This document shows positions 55,884-64,000 of a stretch of 64,000 bases of DNA, piece by piece. A program made the translations under genes and the position numbers. The stretch is from Anditalea andensis (GTDB taxonomy: Bacteria; Bacteroidota; Bacteroidia; Cytophagales; Cyclobacteriaceae): NCBI RefSeq assembly GCF_000714815.1, contig NZ_JMIH01000024.1:1-64000 (forward strand), written 5' to 3'. The notes below the pieces were generated by a model. The model saw only the letters and a program-made list of their open reading frames with translations, did no database searches and had not been told where the DNA came from. Numbering within the stretch: the first letter of the stretch is position 1; each line of letters opens with the position of its first letter.

Positions 55884-58133
55884 ATGAACAGTGAAGTATT
55901 GAACAATAACAATGAAAAATGCTTTAAAGCGATCGTGGAGCATAGTAATGATGTAATATCTATTCTTTCGTCTGAAGGGAAGTATGTGTATGTTTCACCA
56001 TCCATAGGGAAAGTTTTGGGATATTCTGACAATGAGGCTATGATGTTAGATGTGCACACACTTACACATCCAGATGAGAAGGCTATTTTAATAGAGGCAT
56101 GGAATAAAATGCTGAATACAGTCGGCATAGCTATTTCGGTGCAGCCCTGTCGTATAAGGCACCGGGATGGGACATGGCGCTGGATAGCATCTTCGATAAC
56201 TAATTTATTACATCACTTGGATATAAATGGCGTTCTACAATCTTTTAGGGACATAACAGACAGTGTGGCTTTAACAAATCAAAACTTGTTTGATAAAAAC
56301 AACTTGGAAGCGCTGATCAATAATACACATGATTTTATGTGGAGTGTTGATCGAAATTTTAAACTGATTACCACCAATAATGCTTTTGTGGAAGTAATTA
56401 AAAAATTTACCGGAAATTCTGTAAGTAGGGGAGACTCAGTATTTATAGACGGATTTTCAAAAGATCAACACGATAAATATAAAAAAATTTTTGAAAGGGT
56501 ATTTGAAGGAGAAGTGATTAAGGAAGTAGAATATAGAGATCAGCCCATAGAGGGCTGGTCTGAAATAAAATATTACCCTATTTGGGATAACAATACCGTC
56601 ATTGGTGCTGCATGCCACTCAAAAGATATTTCCTCTATAAAAAAAGCAGAGCAAAGGCGTAGGTTTGATAAAAACAATCTGGATGCACTGATCAATAGTA
56701 CGGTAGATATTATGTGGAGTATGGATAGTAACCTCGGTTTGATAACATATAATCAGCCATTTAGGAATTTGGTGTGCAATTTTACAGGCAAAGAAGTTGA
56801 GAGGGGAATGAATATTTTTGCCATGGATATGCCTTCAGAAATATCTCAAGACTTAGTGTTTAGGTATAAAGAATATCACCGGAGAGGGTTGTCAGGAGAA
56901 GTTTTTTCTGTCGTTGACCATTTTAATTTTCCCCGAGAAATGTGGTTACAGGTATCGTTTCACCCCATTCGCTTAGAGGATGCCATCATAGGGGTGGCAT
57001 GCCATTCTCAGGACATCACCGAGATAAAGAAAGTGGAACAAGAGCGCATTCGGAATGAAACCCGTTTAAAAGAATCCCAAGCTTTAGCCAAACTCGGCCA
57101 CTGGGAACTGGATTTAGTGACTGGTGAATCCTTGTGGTCTGAGGAATCCTGTAGGATTTATGGTGTGCCTGTGGAGGACAACCGTCAATCATTTGAAACA
57201 TGGTTATCATTTATCCATCCTGATGATATGACGTATGTCATGTCAGAAATAGAAAAATCTCAGAAAACATTCAGTGATTCAGGTATGTCTCATCGCATCC
57301 TATTGAGGGATGGCACAGTGAAGCATATATCTTCTAAAACTAAGTTTGAATTTGACCATACTGGTAAAGTACCGGTTGGGATATATGGGGTAGCCTATGA
57401 TATCACTGCTGAAAAAGTGGCCGAAATGCAGCTAAAACAAAAAGCAAGGGAGTTAGAGCTTATAAATGCAGAACTGGAGCAGTTCGGCTACGCTGTTTCG
57501 CATGATTTACAGGAACCGCTGCGTATGGTTACCAGCTTTTTAAGCCAGTTGGATAAGAAATACAAAGATGTACTGGATGATAAAGGAAAACAATATATAT
57601 ATTTTGCAGTAGACGGTGCCAAGCGGATGCGGCAGATTATCCTGGATATGCTGGAATATTCTAGAGTGGGTAAAACCAATGAAGCGACAGTGGAAGTAGA
57701 TTTGAGCGAAGTGATGGAAGGGATAAAAGTTTTGCTAAAAAGCCAAATCGAAGAGAAGAAAGCTATAGTTCAATATGAAAAACTTCCTGTTATCCGCTCA
57801 AAAAAAGCACCTATAAACCAGGTATTTCAAAATCTGATTGGCAATGGACTAAAATATACAGCAGAAGAGGTCATTCCACATATTATAATTGAGGTAAAAG
57901 ATAATAAAAAGCAATGGATAATCTCAGTTTCGGATAATGGAATAGGAATCAATGAGGCTCATTATGATAAAGTATTCGCAATATTTCAAAGGCTCCATAA
58001 TAAGGAGGAATATTCAGGTACCGGTATTGGTCTGGCCCTAACTAAAAAAATTATAGACCATCTAGGTGGGGAGATATGGCTTGAATCAGAAGAGGGAAAA
58101 GGAAGTGTTTTCTTTTTTACATTGCCAAAGTAA
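55884..58133 (+). CDS. Cytosolic multi-PAS sensor histidine kinase
   Basis: A 749-residue kinase without membrane helices. Four PAS modules can be traced (about 10-130, 135-260, 265-390 and 395-515). Modules two and three start with a near-identical FDKNNL(E/D)ALIN and contain MWSVDRNF / MWSMDSNL, which suggests an internal duplication. The phytochrome-type HisKA domain has AVSHDLQEPLRMV with His near 540. The ATPase domain has NLIGNGLKYT, DNGIGI and GTGIGLALTKKI. The next gene, 166 bases downstream, is an Rcp1-type receiver that usually pairs with this kinase class. The PAS modules could bind small ligands, haem or flavin; no cofactor residue is diagnostic. Confidence 0.92.
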   Translation: MNSEVLNNNNEKCFKAIVEHSNDVISILSSEGKYVYVSPSIGKVLGYSDNEAMMLDVHTLTHPDEKAILIEAWNKMLNTVGIAISVQPCRIRHRDGTWRWIASSITNLLHHLDINGVLQSFRDITDSVALTNQNLFDKNNLEALINNTHDFMWSVDRNFKLITTNNAFVEVIKKFTGNSVSRGDSVFIDGFSKDQHDKYKKIFERVFEGEVIKEVEYRDQPIEGWSEIKYYPIWDNNTVIGAACHSKDISSIKKAEQRRRFDKNNLDALINSTVDIMWSMDSNLGLITYNQPFRNLVCNFTGKEVERGMNIFAMDMPSEISQDLVFRYKEYHRRGLSGEVFSVVDHFNFPREMWLQVSFHPIRLEDAIIGVACHSQDITEIKKVEQERIRNETRLKESQALAKLGHWELDLVTGESLWSEESCRIYGVPVEDNRQSFETWLSFIHPDDMTYVMSEIEKSQKTFSDSGMSHRILLRDGTVKHISSKTKFEFDHTGKVPVGIYGVAYDITAEKVAEMQLKQKARELELINAELEQFGYAVSHDLQEPLRMVTSFLSQLDKKYKDVLDDKGKQYIYFAVDGAKRMRQIILDMLEYSRVGKTNEATVEVDLSEVMEGIKVLLKSQIEEKKAIVQYEKLPVIRSKKAPINQVFQNLIGNGLKYTAEEVIPHIIIEVKDNKKQWIISVSDNGIGINEAHYDKVFAIFQRLHNKEEYSGTGIGLALTKKIIDHLGGEIWLESEEGKGSVFFFTLPK

Positions 58134-58298
58134 GCTGCATAGGTGAGGGGTTAACTGAAATTCTATTGTTAAAATTTATTTGTACAAACTATTATTTTTA
58201 TTTATAGAGCATAAGCAGCATGATTTTTGGAAATTATTCCACCCAAATGGACTTTCTTAGCTTTATATTCTGTTTCTATATTATACTATTCTATACCA

Positions 58299-58739
58299 AT
58301 GAAAAATAAGGACTTAAAATCAGCGCATATTTTGCTTGTGGAAGATAATGAAGGCGATATTGTGCTTACACTGGAAGCTTTTGAAGAGAGCAAAGCAAAA
58401 ACAGAAGTAAGTGTGGTTAGGAATGGTCGGGAAGCACTTGAATTTTTATATAAAAAGGGGAAATATCAAAATGTAAAAAAGCCAGACTTGATTTTATTGG
58501 ACATCAATATCCCGATTTTCAATGGACATGAAGTTTTACAACTAATCAAAGAAGATTCGGATCTAAAAAGAATACCAGTAGTAATGCTTACAACATCTTC
58601 CAGTCATACCGACATACAAAGAGCTTATGATAACCATAGCAACAGCTACATCATGAAATCACTTGATATGGAGGAATTTTTTGAAGCTATTGTAAAGATT
58701 GAAGAATTCTGGTTTCAGGTAGCTACTTTAGCAGATTAA
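58299..58739 (+). CDS. Rcp1-type single-domain response regulator
   Basis: A 146-residue receiver-only protein. I chose the ATG at 58299 (MKNKDLKSAHILLVEDN); an upstream TTG would add 24 residues with no receiver character. It has VEDNEGD, phospho-Asp68 in LILLDINIP, and Thr and Lys at conserved positions (VMLTTSS and NSYIMKSLD). The NEGDxxLTxEAFEE helix and FLYKKGKY insertion are typical of Rcp1-type partners of phytochrome-like kinases. It is the likely phospho-acceptor of the upstream kinase. With no output domain, it must act by protein contact or pass the signal on. Confidence 0.9.
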   Translation: MKNKDLKSAHILLVEDNEGDIVLTLEAFEESKAKTEVSVVRNGREALEFLYKKGKYQNVKKPDLILLDINIPIFNGHEVLQLIKEDSDLKRIPVVMLTTSSSHTDIQRAYDNHSNSYIMKSLDMEEFFEAIVKIEEFWFQVATLAD

Positions 58740-59075
58740 GGATTTAATTTTTTATTCTCTAAGAAACAGTATGCTGTTATTTAGAGAATGCCATTTATAG
58801 ATAACTATTAGTTTTTTATTGATATTTAATACTGGAGTACTATATAATCTATATTTTCTTAATCCAGGATCAGTCTCCTATGGAAAAAGGGTAGGCAACC
58901 AATAAACAGGTGGTTTTTTTGCAGCACGACATTTTTTATGAGCTGGGTGAAGTTGCTTGTTGAATTTAAACTTATATATGCTATCTTGTATATAGCCTGA
59001 ATCTTGGAAGAAAAATTCAGTGAGGTTATTGCATCCTTGATTTGCTATCGGTCCTCAATTCAGTTATAAGCTGCA
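58740..59075. other. Convergent intergenic region
   Basis: 336 bases between the regulator (plus) and the sugar transferase (minus). It contains the strong hairpin at 58754-58789. No gene is seen. Confidence 0.4.
58754..58789. terminator. Strong hairpin after the Rcp1-type regulator
   Basis: ATTCTCTAA (58754-58762) pairs perfectly with TTAGAGAAT (58781-58789), and an inner stem AACAG (58765-58769) / CTGTT (58774-58778) closes on TATG. It begins 15 bases after the regulator stop. There is no clear T tract on either side, so it may end transcription weakly or protect mRNA ends. Confidence 0.45.
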
Positions 59076-59759
59076 CTAGAAAGCATTATGATTTAATTTG
59101 GTAAACTTCCAGACGGTTAGAAATATTATTTTAATATCTAGAAAGAAAGTGCGGTTGTGCAGATACCATATATCTGCATTTACCCTGTTGATCATCGCCT
59201 GGATTTCTTTGGTTTCACCCCTATGTCCACTTACCTGTGCCCATCCTGTAATCCCCGGTGCGACATCATGACGATCCATGAAGTTTTCTATGGATTGCGC
59301 ATATTCTTCCGTATGTTTCAGCATATGGGGACGTGGTCCTACTACTGACATTTCCCCCATCAAAACATTGAGAAATTGGGGAAGTTCATCTATACTTGTT
59401 TTTCGGATAAATGCACCCACTCGGGTAATCCTATCATCTTCCTTACTAGCCTGTAAAATATCTGATGCAGCATTGACTTTCATGCTTCTGAATTTCAGAC
59501 AATAGAAAGGTATGTTGTACCTGCCAGAACGCTGCTGTTTGAAGAATACTGGCCCAGGAGAGTCTATTTTTATGATGATAGCCACAATAGGTATGATCCA
59601 GCTGAGCAAAAACACTACGACAAGAAGAGCAAACAAAAAATCAAATATTCTTTTTGCTCTCTCTTCCGAGTTGAACTCTAATTGCCTCGTCAGTAAGGGC
59701 TTTGTCATCATGTTAGAATTAGTTTTAGGGTGAAGAATAAAAACTAATTTATATAACAT
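59076..59759 (-). CDS. Polyprenyl-phosphate sugar transferase (WcaJ/RfbP C-terminal type)
   Basis: A 227-residue initiating phosphoglycosyltransferase. It has one membrane segment (about 40-65), KRIFDF before it, SPGPVFFKQQRSGR, FYCLKFRSMKVNA, the catalytic DE pair in SIDELPQFLNVLMGEMSVVGPRP, and GITGWAQVSGHRG. The four N-terminal helices of full-length WcaJ are absent, as in small PglC-like enzymes. In-frame ATGs at 59711 and 59708 are also possible starts. It would transfer a sugar-1-phosphate to undecaprenyl phosphate, the first step of exopolysaccharide repeat assembly, although it lies 6 kb from the nearest gene of that locus. Confidence 0.9.
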   Translation of the reverse strand: MLYKLVFILHPKTNSNMMTKPLLTRQLEFNSEERAKRIFDFLFALLVVVFLLSWIIPIVAIIIKIDSPGPVFFKQQRSGRYNIPFYCLKFRSMKVNAASDILQASKEDDRITRVGAFIRKTSIDELPQFLNVLMGEMSVVGPRPHMLKHTEEYAQSIENFMDRHDVAPGITGWAQVSGHRGETKEIQAMINRVNADIWYLHNRTFFLDIKIIFLTVWKFTKLNHNAF

Positions 59760-60264
59760 CTTTTTCTTGAAGGTTGATTTTCGGCCAACCCAATAAACAG
59801 TTCGACTAGTGGAGGGTATGGGAAGTTTAATTTTGCCTCTTGGCGATAAAACATGGCATTAAACCTTGCCGTCATACTGCAATTCCCATTTTTAAAATAT
59901 GATACTGGCAAGGTTGATTGCTTTATATCCATATAGGATTAAATGGATTTATTATGTAGAAATAAAAAAGGCTATTTGTAAGGCTCATCATAAAGGGCAA
60001 GCAATAACAGAACTGATTCATAATCTTTGGGGGAATCAATACTTGTCAAAATACAATGTGCCCTAGTTATTTTTTATTCTATAAATAAATCTTTTTTATT
60101 GGATATTGAGAAATATTCAATAGTTTTAAAAGTTCTCATATTTAAGTTTGAGCTATCTTTAGGCCAAAAGATTCACAAACAGCCACTTATAATTTAAAAA
60201 TTTATTCAAAAAACACTACTCACAATTGGTTTTAAATCAACCATTTAAACATTTAACACACACA
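59760..60264. other. Intergenic region, no gene seen
   Basis: About 505 bases between divergent genes. I looked for a displaced N-terminal membrane part of the sugar transferase on the minus strand and did not find one. The region should hold the promoters of both genes. Confidence 0.35.
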
Positions 60265-61842
60265 ATGAAATATTTAAACAAAACTAAAATCCCGCATTTA
60301 TTTGTAGCAGTAGCCTTACTGTTTGCTGGTTGCGAAAGTAATTTAATAGATGTAGAGCCTACTGTAGAGGTAGCAAACGAGGAAAGTGATTCAGATTTGA
60401 GTCAATTTAACTTTACCGAATTGGGTGAAATGACGGATTTTTCTAATATGAGGGAAGGTGACTTTACCGGAAGGTTTTTAATTCTAAGTAAAGGTCCAAA
60501 CTTACCACATAATTTGGAAAAGAGCATCCAGAATGCAGGGGGAGAACTCGTAAAAACCTACCCGGAAATAGGAGTGGCTGTGGCAGTGGCGCGTTCATCA
60601 GATTTTTATGCTAAGGTGGGGCGAATCAATGGGATTGAATCCGTCACACCAGATTTGATACTAGATTATACCGAGGAGCCTGAAGTTTCTGCTAATAATA
60701 TGGTGCTTGAAAGCAATAGGTCAAGATCATCAAAAGGTACCACTTCCATAGGTGCGCCGTTTGATTATCAGAGTGCTATATTTAATGGATGGCAGTGGGC
60801 TCCTGCAGCCATAAGTGCTCCTGCTGCATGGGAAGCGGGTGTGACCGGGAAGGGTGTCAGAGTAGCTGTTATTGATGGAGGATTTCATGCTACACATTTG
60901 GACCTAGCTCCTAATATGGACATAGAAAGCTCTATATCTACTGTACCAGGTTTTAATTTTAATGAAGATACAGGTACGTTCTGGCATGGTACTCATGTGG
61001 CAGGTATAGTCGCTGCTTCTGGGTTCGGTATAGTAGGTATAGCTCCTGAAGCTACCATTATAGGTGTGAAATCATTACATAATGGATCAGGTGCTTTCGA
61101 ATGGATATTAGAGGGTATCTTATATGCCGCTACTCCCAAATCTAAAGGCGGAGCTGGTGCAGATATCATAAATATGAGTTTAGGTGCTACTATAAATTAC
61201 AGAGATAACTGGCAGGATAAAGCCTTCAGGGAATACTTTAGAGATTTGCAAAAAACCTATGACAGAGCTACCAGGTATGCTTTTCAAAATGGGGTGACGG
61301 TGATCGCTTCAGCAGGTAACGGTGCTACCAATTATGACGTTGCAAAAGAATTATTCAAACTGCCTGCACAAAACCAACATGTCATTTCTATCAGTGCCAC
61401 AGGTCCTACAGGTTGGGTTTTGGGTAACAATAATTTTGGCTTGTTAGCCTATTACTCAGATCATGGCAAGTCATTGGTTGATTTTGCCGCTCCAGGTGGG
61501 AATGCTGCATTAGCAGCAGTAGATGGTAATTTCTCACCATGTACTATAGTAGGGACTACTCGAACTGCCACTCAGCCATGTTATGTTTTTGATCAAGTAT
61601 TCAGTACTACCAGAGGTACCTCTGATGGTAACTATGGCTGGTCTCAAGGTACATCTATGGCTTCACCTGCAGCTGCAGGGGTGGTGGCTTTGATGATGCA
61701 GGTCAATGGCGGAAGATTAAATCCCGCACAAGTTGCCGCCAGGTTAAAACAGTCTTCTACAGACTTAGGCAAGCCAGGCAATGATGAGTTTTATGGACAT
61801 GGGTTTGTAAATGCAGCTAAAGCAGCAGGAGTTTATAGGTAA
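60265..61842 (+). CDS. S8-family subtilisin-like lipoprotein protease
   Basis: A 525-residue exported serine protease. I prefer the ATG at 60265, which begins directly with a lipoprotein signal (LFAGC, lipidated Cys 23), over a TTG at 60226. An inhibitor-I9-like prodomain covers about residues 65-140 (GRFLILSKGPNL, AGGELVKTYPEIGVAVAV, INGIESVTPD). The catalytic domain has Asp204 in AVIDGGF, His241 in WHGTHVAGIVAA, the oxyanion Asn in SAGNGATN, and Ser464 in GTSMASPAAAG. All catalytic residues are intact. It is probably anchored in the outer membrane or secreted. A hairpin pair after the stop isolates it from the downstream efflux operon. Confidence 0.93.
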   Translation: MKYLNKTKIPHLFVAVALLFAGCESNLIDVEPTVEVANEESDSDLSQFNFTELGEMTDFSNMREGDFTGRFLILSKGPNLPHNLEKSIQNAGGELVKTYPEIGVAVAVARSSDFYAKVGRINGIESVTPDLILDYTEEPEVSANNMVLESNRSRSSKGTTSIGAPFDYQSAIFNGWQWAPAAISAPAAWEAGVTGKGVRVAVIDGGFHATHLDLAPNMDIESSISTVPGFNFNEDTGTFWHGTHVAGIVAASGFGIVGIAPEATIIGVKSLHNGSGAFEWILEGILYAATPKSKGGAGADIINMSLGATINYRDNWQDKAFREYFRDLQKTYDRATRYAFQNGVTVIASAGNGATNYDVAKELFKLPAQNQHVISISATGPTGWVLGNNNFGLLAYYSDHGKSLVDFAAPGGNAALAAVDGNFSPCTIVGTTRTATQPCYVFDQVFSTTRGTSDGNYGWSQGTSMASPAAAGVVALMMQVNGGRLNPAQVAARLKQSSTDLGKPGNDEFYGHGFVNAAKAAGVYR

Positions 61843-61882
61843 ACTACTCAGTTGGCCAAAGGGTAGCAAACTTATACATCAA

Positions 61883-61914
61883 CCCTAATTTTGTTTTTAA
61901 AAATTGGATTAGGG
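61883..61914 (+). terminator. Hairpin after the subtilase gene
   Basis: CCCTAAT (61883-61889) pairs perfectly with ATTAGGG (61908-61914). The loop contains T- and A-rich stretches that can pair further. It lies about 40 bases after the protease stop and just before a stronger terminator. Confidence 0.45.
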
Positions 61915-61920
61915 ATTTAT

Positions 61921-61960
61921 AAAGCCTGTGGTTATTTTAACTGCAGGCTTTTAATTTTTC
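61921..61960 (+). terminator. Rho-independent terminator of the subtilase gene
   Basis: AAAGCCTG (61921-61928) pairs perfectly with CAGGCTTT (61944-61951), and inner GTTA/TAAC pairing shortens the loop. TAATTTTTCTTTATTTT follows. This is the clearest terminator in the window. Confidence 0.75.
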
Positions 61961-62161
61961 TTTATTTTATAGTGGCGGTTCTACTTAAATCTTATAAAGG
62001 TAGTGGCTGTGGTTTGATATGTAAGTTCATCAAAAGCTTATAGGACTATAGATATATAGTAGCAGATCTCTTGAGATTTCGACGGACTGTCGGGATATCC
62101 CTATATTTATAATTTCAATACATTAACATTCGTGATCTTCGATACACATATCGTCCGTCAG

Positions 62162-62177
62162 CGAACAAATATGTTCG
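62162..62177 (+). promoter_or_regulatory. Candidate enhancer site: perfect CGAACA-N4-TGTTCG palindrome
   Basis: CGAACA (62162-62167) and TGTTCG (62172-62177) are perfect inverted repeats with a four-base spacer. The site ends 60 bases before TGGCATA at 62238 and 133 bases before the ATPase start. It matches the sites at 4462 and 10604 in arm sequence, spacer length and distance to the promoter element. Confidence 0.62.
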
Positions 62178-62237
62178 AAAAAAATGCCGGATTTATGGTA
62201 TAGCGTTATAGAGCGCTTATTTAAAGGGTGTTTTCAA

Positions 62238-62253
62238 TGGCATAGATGTGGAA
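62238..62253 (+). promoter_or_regulatory. Candidate sigma-54-like promoter of the second efflux operon
   Basis: TGGCATA begins at 62238, and T and G occupy the first and third positions of the expected -12 box (62249, 62251). TGTTTTCAA comes directly before it, as at 10681. Transcription would start near 62263. The match to the -12 consensus is only partial. Confidence 0.45.
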
Positions 62254-62310
62254 TTGATGGTAGGGACAGCACAGGCTATTATAATTTTTATTTACTTATA
62301 AAATCATCGC

Positions 62311-62994
62311 ATGATACACCTAAATCATATAGATAAGTACATTGAATCAAGATTTCAGAGAGTATTTATACTCAAAGGTATAGACCTTACCATACAGCAG
62401 GGGGAGTTTGTGACCCTCATGGGGCCCTCCGGTGTAGGAAAGTCTACCTTACTGAATATTATCGGCCTTCTAGATGAAGATTTTGAGGGCGACTATGTTT
62501 TAGATGAAAATCCAATTAAAAAAATGAAGGAGCGAAACAGAAATGCTCTTCATAAAAGTGAATTTGGCTATATCTTTCAGGCCTATCACCTGATAGATGA
62601 ACTGACGGTTTATGAAAATATCGAAACACCACTGCTGTACAGGAATGTATCATCCTCTGAACGTAAAAGCATCATAGCAGAATTATTGGATAGGTTTAAT
62701 ATTGTGGCTAAAAAGGACTTATTTCCTGAACAGCTGTCGGGTGGACAACAGCAGTTGGTCGGTGTGGCAAGGGCCATCGCAGGCAAACCGCGAATTTTAT
62801 TGGCAGATGAACCTACCGGGAATTTACATTCTGCCCAGGCAAAGGAGATCATGGAAGTATTTCAGGATCTTCACCGGGAGGGGACTACGATTATACAGGC
62901 CACACATTCCCGTGAAAATGCAGATTATGGAACCCGGCTGATCGAAATGCTAGATGGCAAAATTTACAGTGATATGGAAATCCTGATAAAATGA
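62311..62994 (+). CDS. MacB/LolD-type ABC ATPase with altered D-loop
   Basis: A 227-residue ATPase that would pair with an FtsX-like permease. Walker A is GPSGVGKST, the Q-loop is YIFQAYHLIDELTVYENI, the signature is LSGGQQQLVGVARA and Walker B is [10 protein letters not shown]. The switch His is in ATHSREN. Two deviations stand out against the paralogue at 6293: the Arg after GGQQQ is Leu, and the D-loop Asp (NLDS) is His (NLHS). Both could slow ATP hydrolysis. It is the first gene of an operon; its stop overlaps the start of the TolC-like gene (ATGA at 62991-62994). Confidence 0.9.
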   Translation: MIHLNHIDKYIESRFQRVFILKGIDLTIQQGEFVTLMGPSGVGKSTLLNIIGLLDEDFEGDYVLDENPIKKMKERNRNALHKSEFGYIFQAYHLIDELTVYENIETPLLYRNVSSSERKSIIAELLDRFNIVAKKDLFPEQLSGGQQQLVGVARAIAGKPRILLADEPTGNLHSAQAKEIMEVFQDLHREGTTIIQATHSRENADYGTRLIEMLDGKIYSDMEILIK

Positions 62995-64000
62995 AGATTT
63001 TTATAGCAATCATGTTTCTAATGGGCGCGTTTGTTCCCAATGTTTATTCCCAGGATACACTTTTACTCGACTTTTCGGAAGCAATAAGAATTGGGCTTTC
63101 CCAGAATCTAATGTTTCAGACCAAGATCAATGAGCAAGAAATATTAAAAAAAGAGCGGCAGGCGGCCTTATTAGGACATCTGCCCCGGGTAAACATGTCC
63201 AACAGCTTTTACCGCCAGATGGGTCAGCAGTACCAGCAGGTGGAGGGTCAGTTGATAGTCACGAATGTCACTAATGATATAGCCTCTTCAAATATCAATG
63301 CTACCTTACCCTTGGTAAATGCAGGCAGGAGGCTCAATACCACTAGGGCTACACGCCTTTATGAAGATGCAGGGGAGCACGGTTTACACCGGGCTGCACA
63401 GGAAGTCGTCTTTAATATAGCACAGCAATATTTACAGGTTTTACTAGACCGAGAACTATATCTTATAGCGTTGGAAAATCTAGAAAACCAAAAGCAGCAA
63501 TTAAGACAGATAGAAGGTTTTGTAGAGGCAGGAATCCGCACCCTATCTGACCAGTATAACCAGCAGTCCGAAGTTGCTAGATTGCTGACAGTCGTTTTGG
63601 ATGCGGAGATAAAAATGGAAACAGACTTATGGCTGTTTGCTGAGACTTTGCAGCTGGAGTCAGGCAGCTATCCAATGCTAGAACCGGTTAATATGGATGC
63701 CCAGCGGAGCGAGTTCATGGAGTTATCACTACCTGAGCTATATGAAATTTCTTTAAACAATAGGCGGGACTTATTGGAACAAAAATCAATGGAGCAGGGG
63801 CATAAAAGGATGCTGTCTGTTTCCAGATCCTTTTATTATCCCCAATTAAGTGCCTATTTCAATTATAGCACTTTTGCTACTACACTTGATGAGAGGTCAT
63901 TTGCCGATCAATTTTTAAGGATTTATCCACAAAGCACGATAGGCTTATCATTGACGATCCCTATTTTTAACAATTTTGAAAACAAGGTATTAGTTACCCG
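62991..64000 (+). CDS. TolC-like outer-membrane efflux protein (partial, runs off the window)
   Basis: The frame starts at ATG 62991, overlapping the ATPase stop, and stays open to the window end (336 residues seen). It has a signal peptide (IFIAIMFLMGAFVPNVYSQ, about 2-20), then DTLLLDFSEAIRIGLSQNLMFQ, the usual start of outer-membrane efflux proteins, HLPRVNMSNSFYRQ, and the second-repeat motif SLNNRRDLLEQKSMEQ. Long helical stretches rich in Gln and Glu fit the periplasmic tunnel. It would be the exit channel for the ATPase upstream and probably for an adaptor and permease encoded beyond the window. It may also serve the first efflux operon, which lacks a TolC gene. Confidence 0.88.
   Translation, partial: MKIFIAIMFLMGAFVPNVYSQDTLLLDFSEAIRIGLSQNLMFQTKINEQEILKKERQAALLGHLPRVNMSNSFYRQMGQQYQQVEGQLIVTNVTNDIASSNINATLPLVNAGRRLNTTRATRLYEDAGEHGLHRAAQEVVFNIAQQYLQVLLDRELYLIALENLENQKQQLRQIEGFVEAGIRTLSDQYNQQSEVARLLTVVLDAEIKMETDLWLFAETLQLESGSYPMLEPVNMDAQRSEFMELSLPELYEISLNNRRDLLEQKSMEQGHKRMLSVSRSFYYPQLSAYFNYSTFATTLDERSFADQFLRIYPQSTIGLSLTIPIFNNFENKVLVT

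Larger units (their letters stand above)
61843..62310. other. Intergenic region with terminators and a regulated promoter
   Basis: The first 110 bases hold two hairpins that end the protease transcript. The last 150 hold the palindrome at 62162-62177 and the promoter-like element at 62238. No gene is supported between. Confidence 0.6.

Noticed and set aside
59744-59932. Short minus-strand frame upstream of the sugar transferase
   Set aside because: It does not look like the missing WcaJ membrane helices and overlaps the start of the real gene.
1-64000. CRISPR arrays, tRNA or rRNA genes, riboswitches, prophage genes
   Set aside because: I looked for evenly spaced repeats, tRNA T-loop sequences and phage structural or integrase genes by eye and saw none; a tool search could still find a diverged RNA.

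Overview
The window is AT-rich chromosomal DNA from a member of the Bacteroidota, most likely a free-living Cytophagales-type gliding or marine bacterium. This rests on gene families seen in the sequence, not on a marker gene: a 2,202-residue secreted protein ending in a type IX secretion (T9SS) sorting domain, two-domain FtsX-like permeases of about 790 residues, a Wzc-type tyrosine autokinase, an ISAon1-like insertion sequence, a four-helix-bundle (S23-like) gene remnant, GIN/DUF2807 and DUF1566 proteins, and weak Shine-Dalgarno use. No rRNA, tRNA, CRISPR array or replication origin was seen.

Layout. 1-1.5 kb: a decayed ISAon1/ISL3-like insertion sequence. 1.5-13.1 kb: an efflux island made of an NtrC-type two-component pair (minus strand), a divergent adaptor-ATPase-permease operon, a frameshifted small membrane protein and an orphan permease. 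13.1-18.4 kb: small single genes (DUF1566 lipoprotein, an IS4-like transposase remnant, a zincless Fpg/Nei glycosylase with a DUF72 protein, a VOC protein, an NTF2-like protein, a GIN-domain protein). 18.8-22.2 kb: an MsbA-type ABC exporter and an amidohydrolase with a twin-arginine signal. 22.3-28.2 kb: a phosphorelay group (hybrid kinase with HPt, REC-HPt protein, LytTR regulator) and a PhyH-type dioxygenase. 28.4-35.0 kb: the giant T9SS cargo protein. 36.1-53.2 kb: an exopolysaccharide locus (acetyltransferases, Wzc, Wza, glycosyltransferases, Wzy, Wzx, and a divergent WecG/TagA enzyme). 53.3-58.7 kb: a DUF3784-like membrane protein, a secreted alpha/beta hydrolase, and a PAS histidine kinase with an Rcp1-type regulator. 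59.1 kb: a short polyprenyl-phosphate sugar transferase. 60.3 kb: a lipoprotein subtilase. 62.3-64 kb: the start of a second ABC efflux operon (ATPase, TolC-like protein, cut by the window end).

The most interesting result is a shared promoter architecture. Upstream of three separate ABC-efflux transcription units (starts at 4591, 10725 and 62311) lies a 16-bp palindrome CGRACA-N4-TGTWCG. In each case it is followed 60 or 61 bases later by a TGGYATA element that resembles the -24 box of a sigma-54 promoter, with a conserved TGTTTT just before it. The NtrC-type regulator gene at 2868-4256 is adjacent to the first site and is the natural candidate activator. I infer a small sigma-54 efflux (envelope-stress-like) regulon reaching across at least 58 kb.

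Within the exopolysaccharide locus the genes supply repeat-unit assembly (glycosyltransferases, acetyltransferases), flipping (Wzx), polymerisation (Wzy) and export (Wza/Wzc). The initiating sugar transferase may be the detached gene at 59.1 kb.
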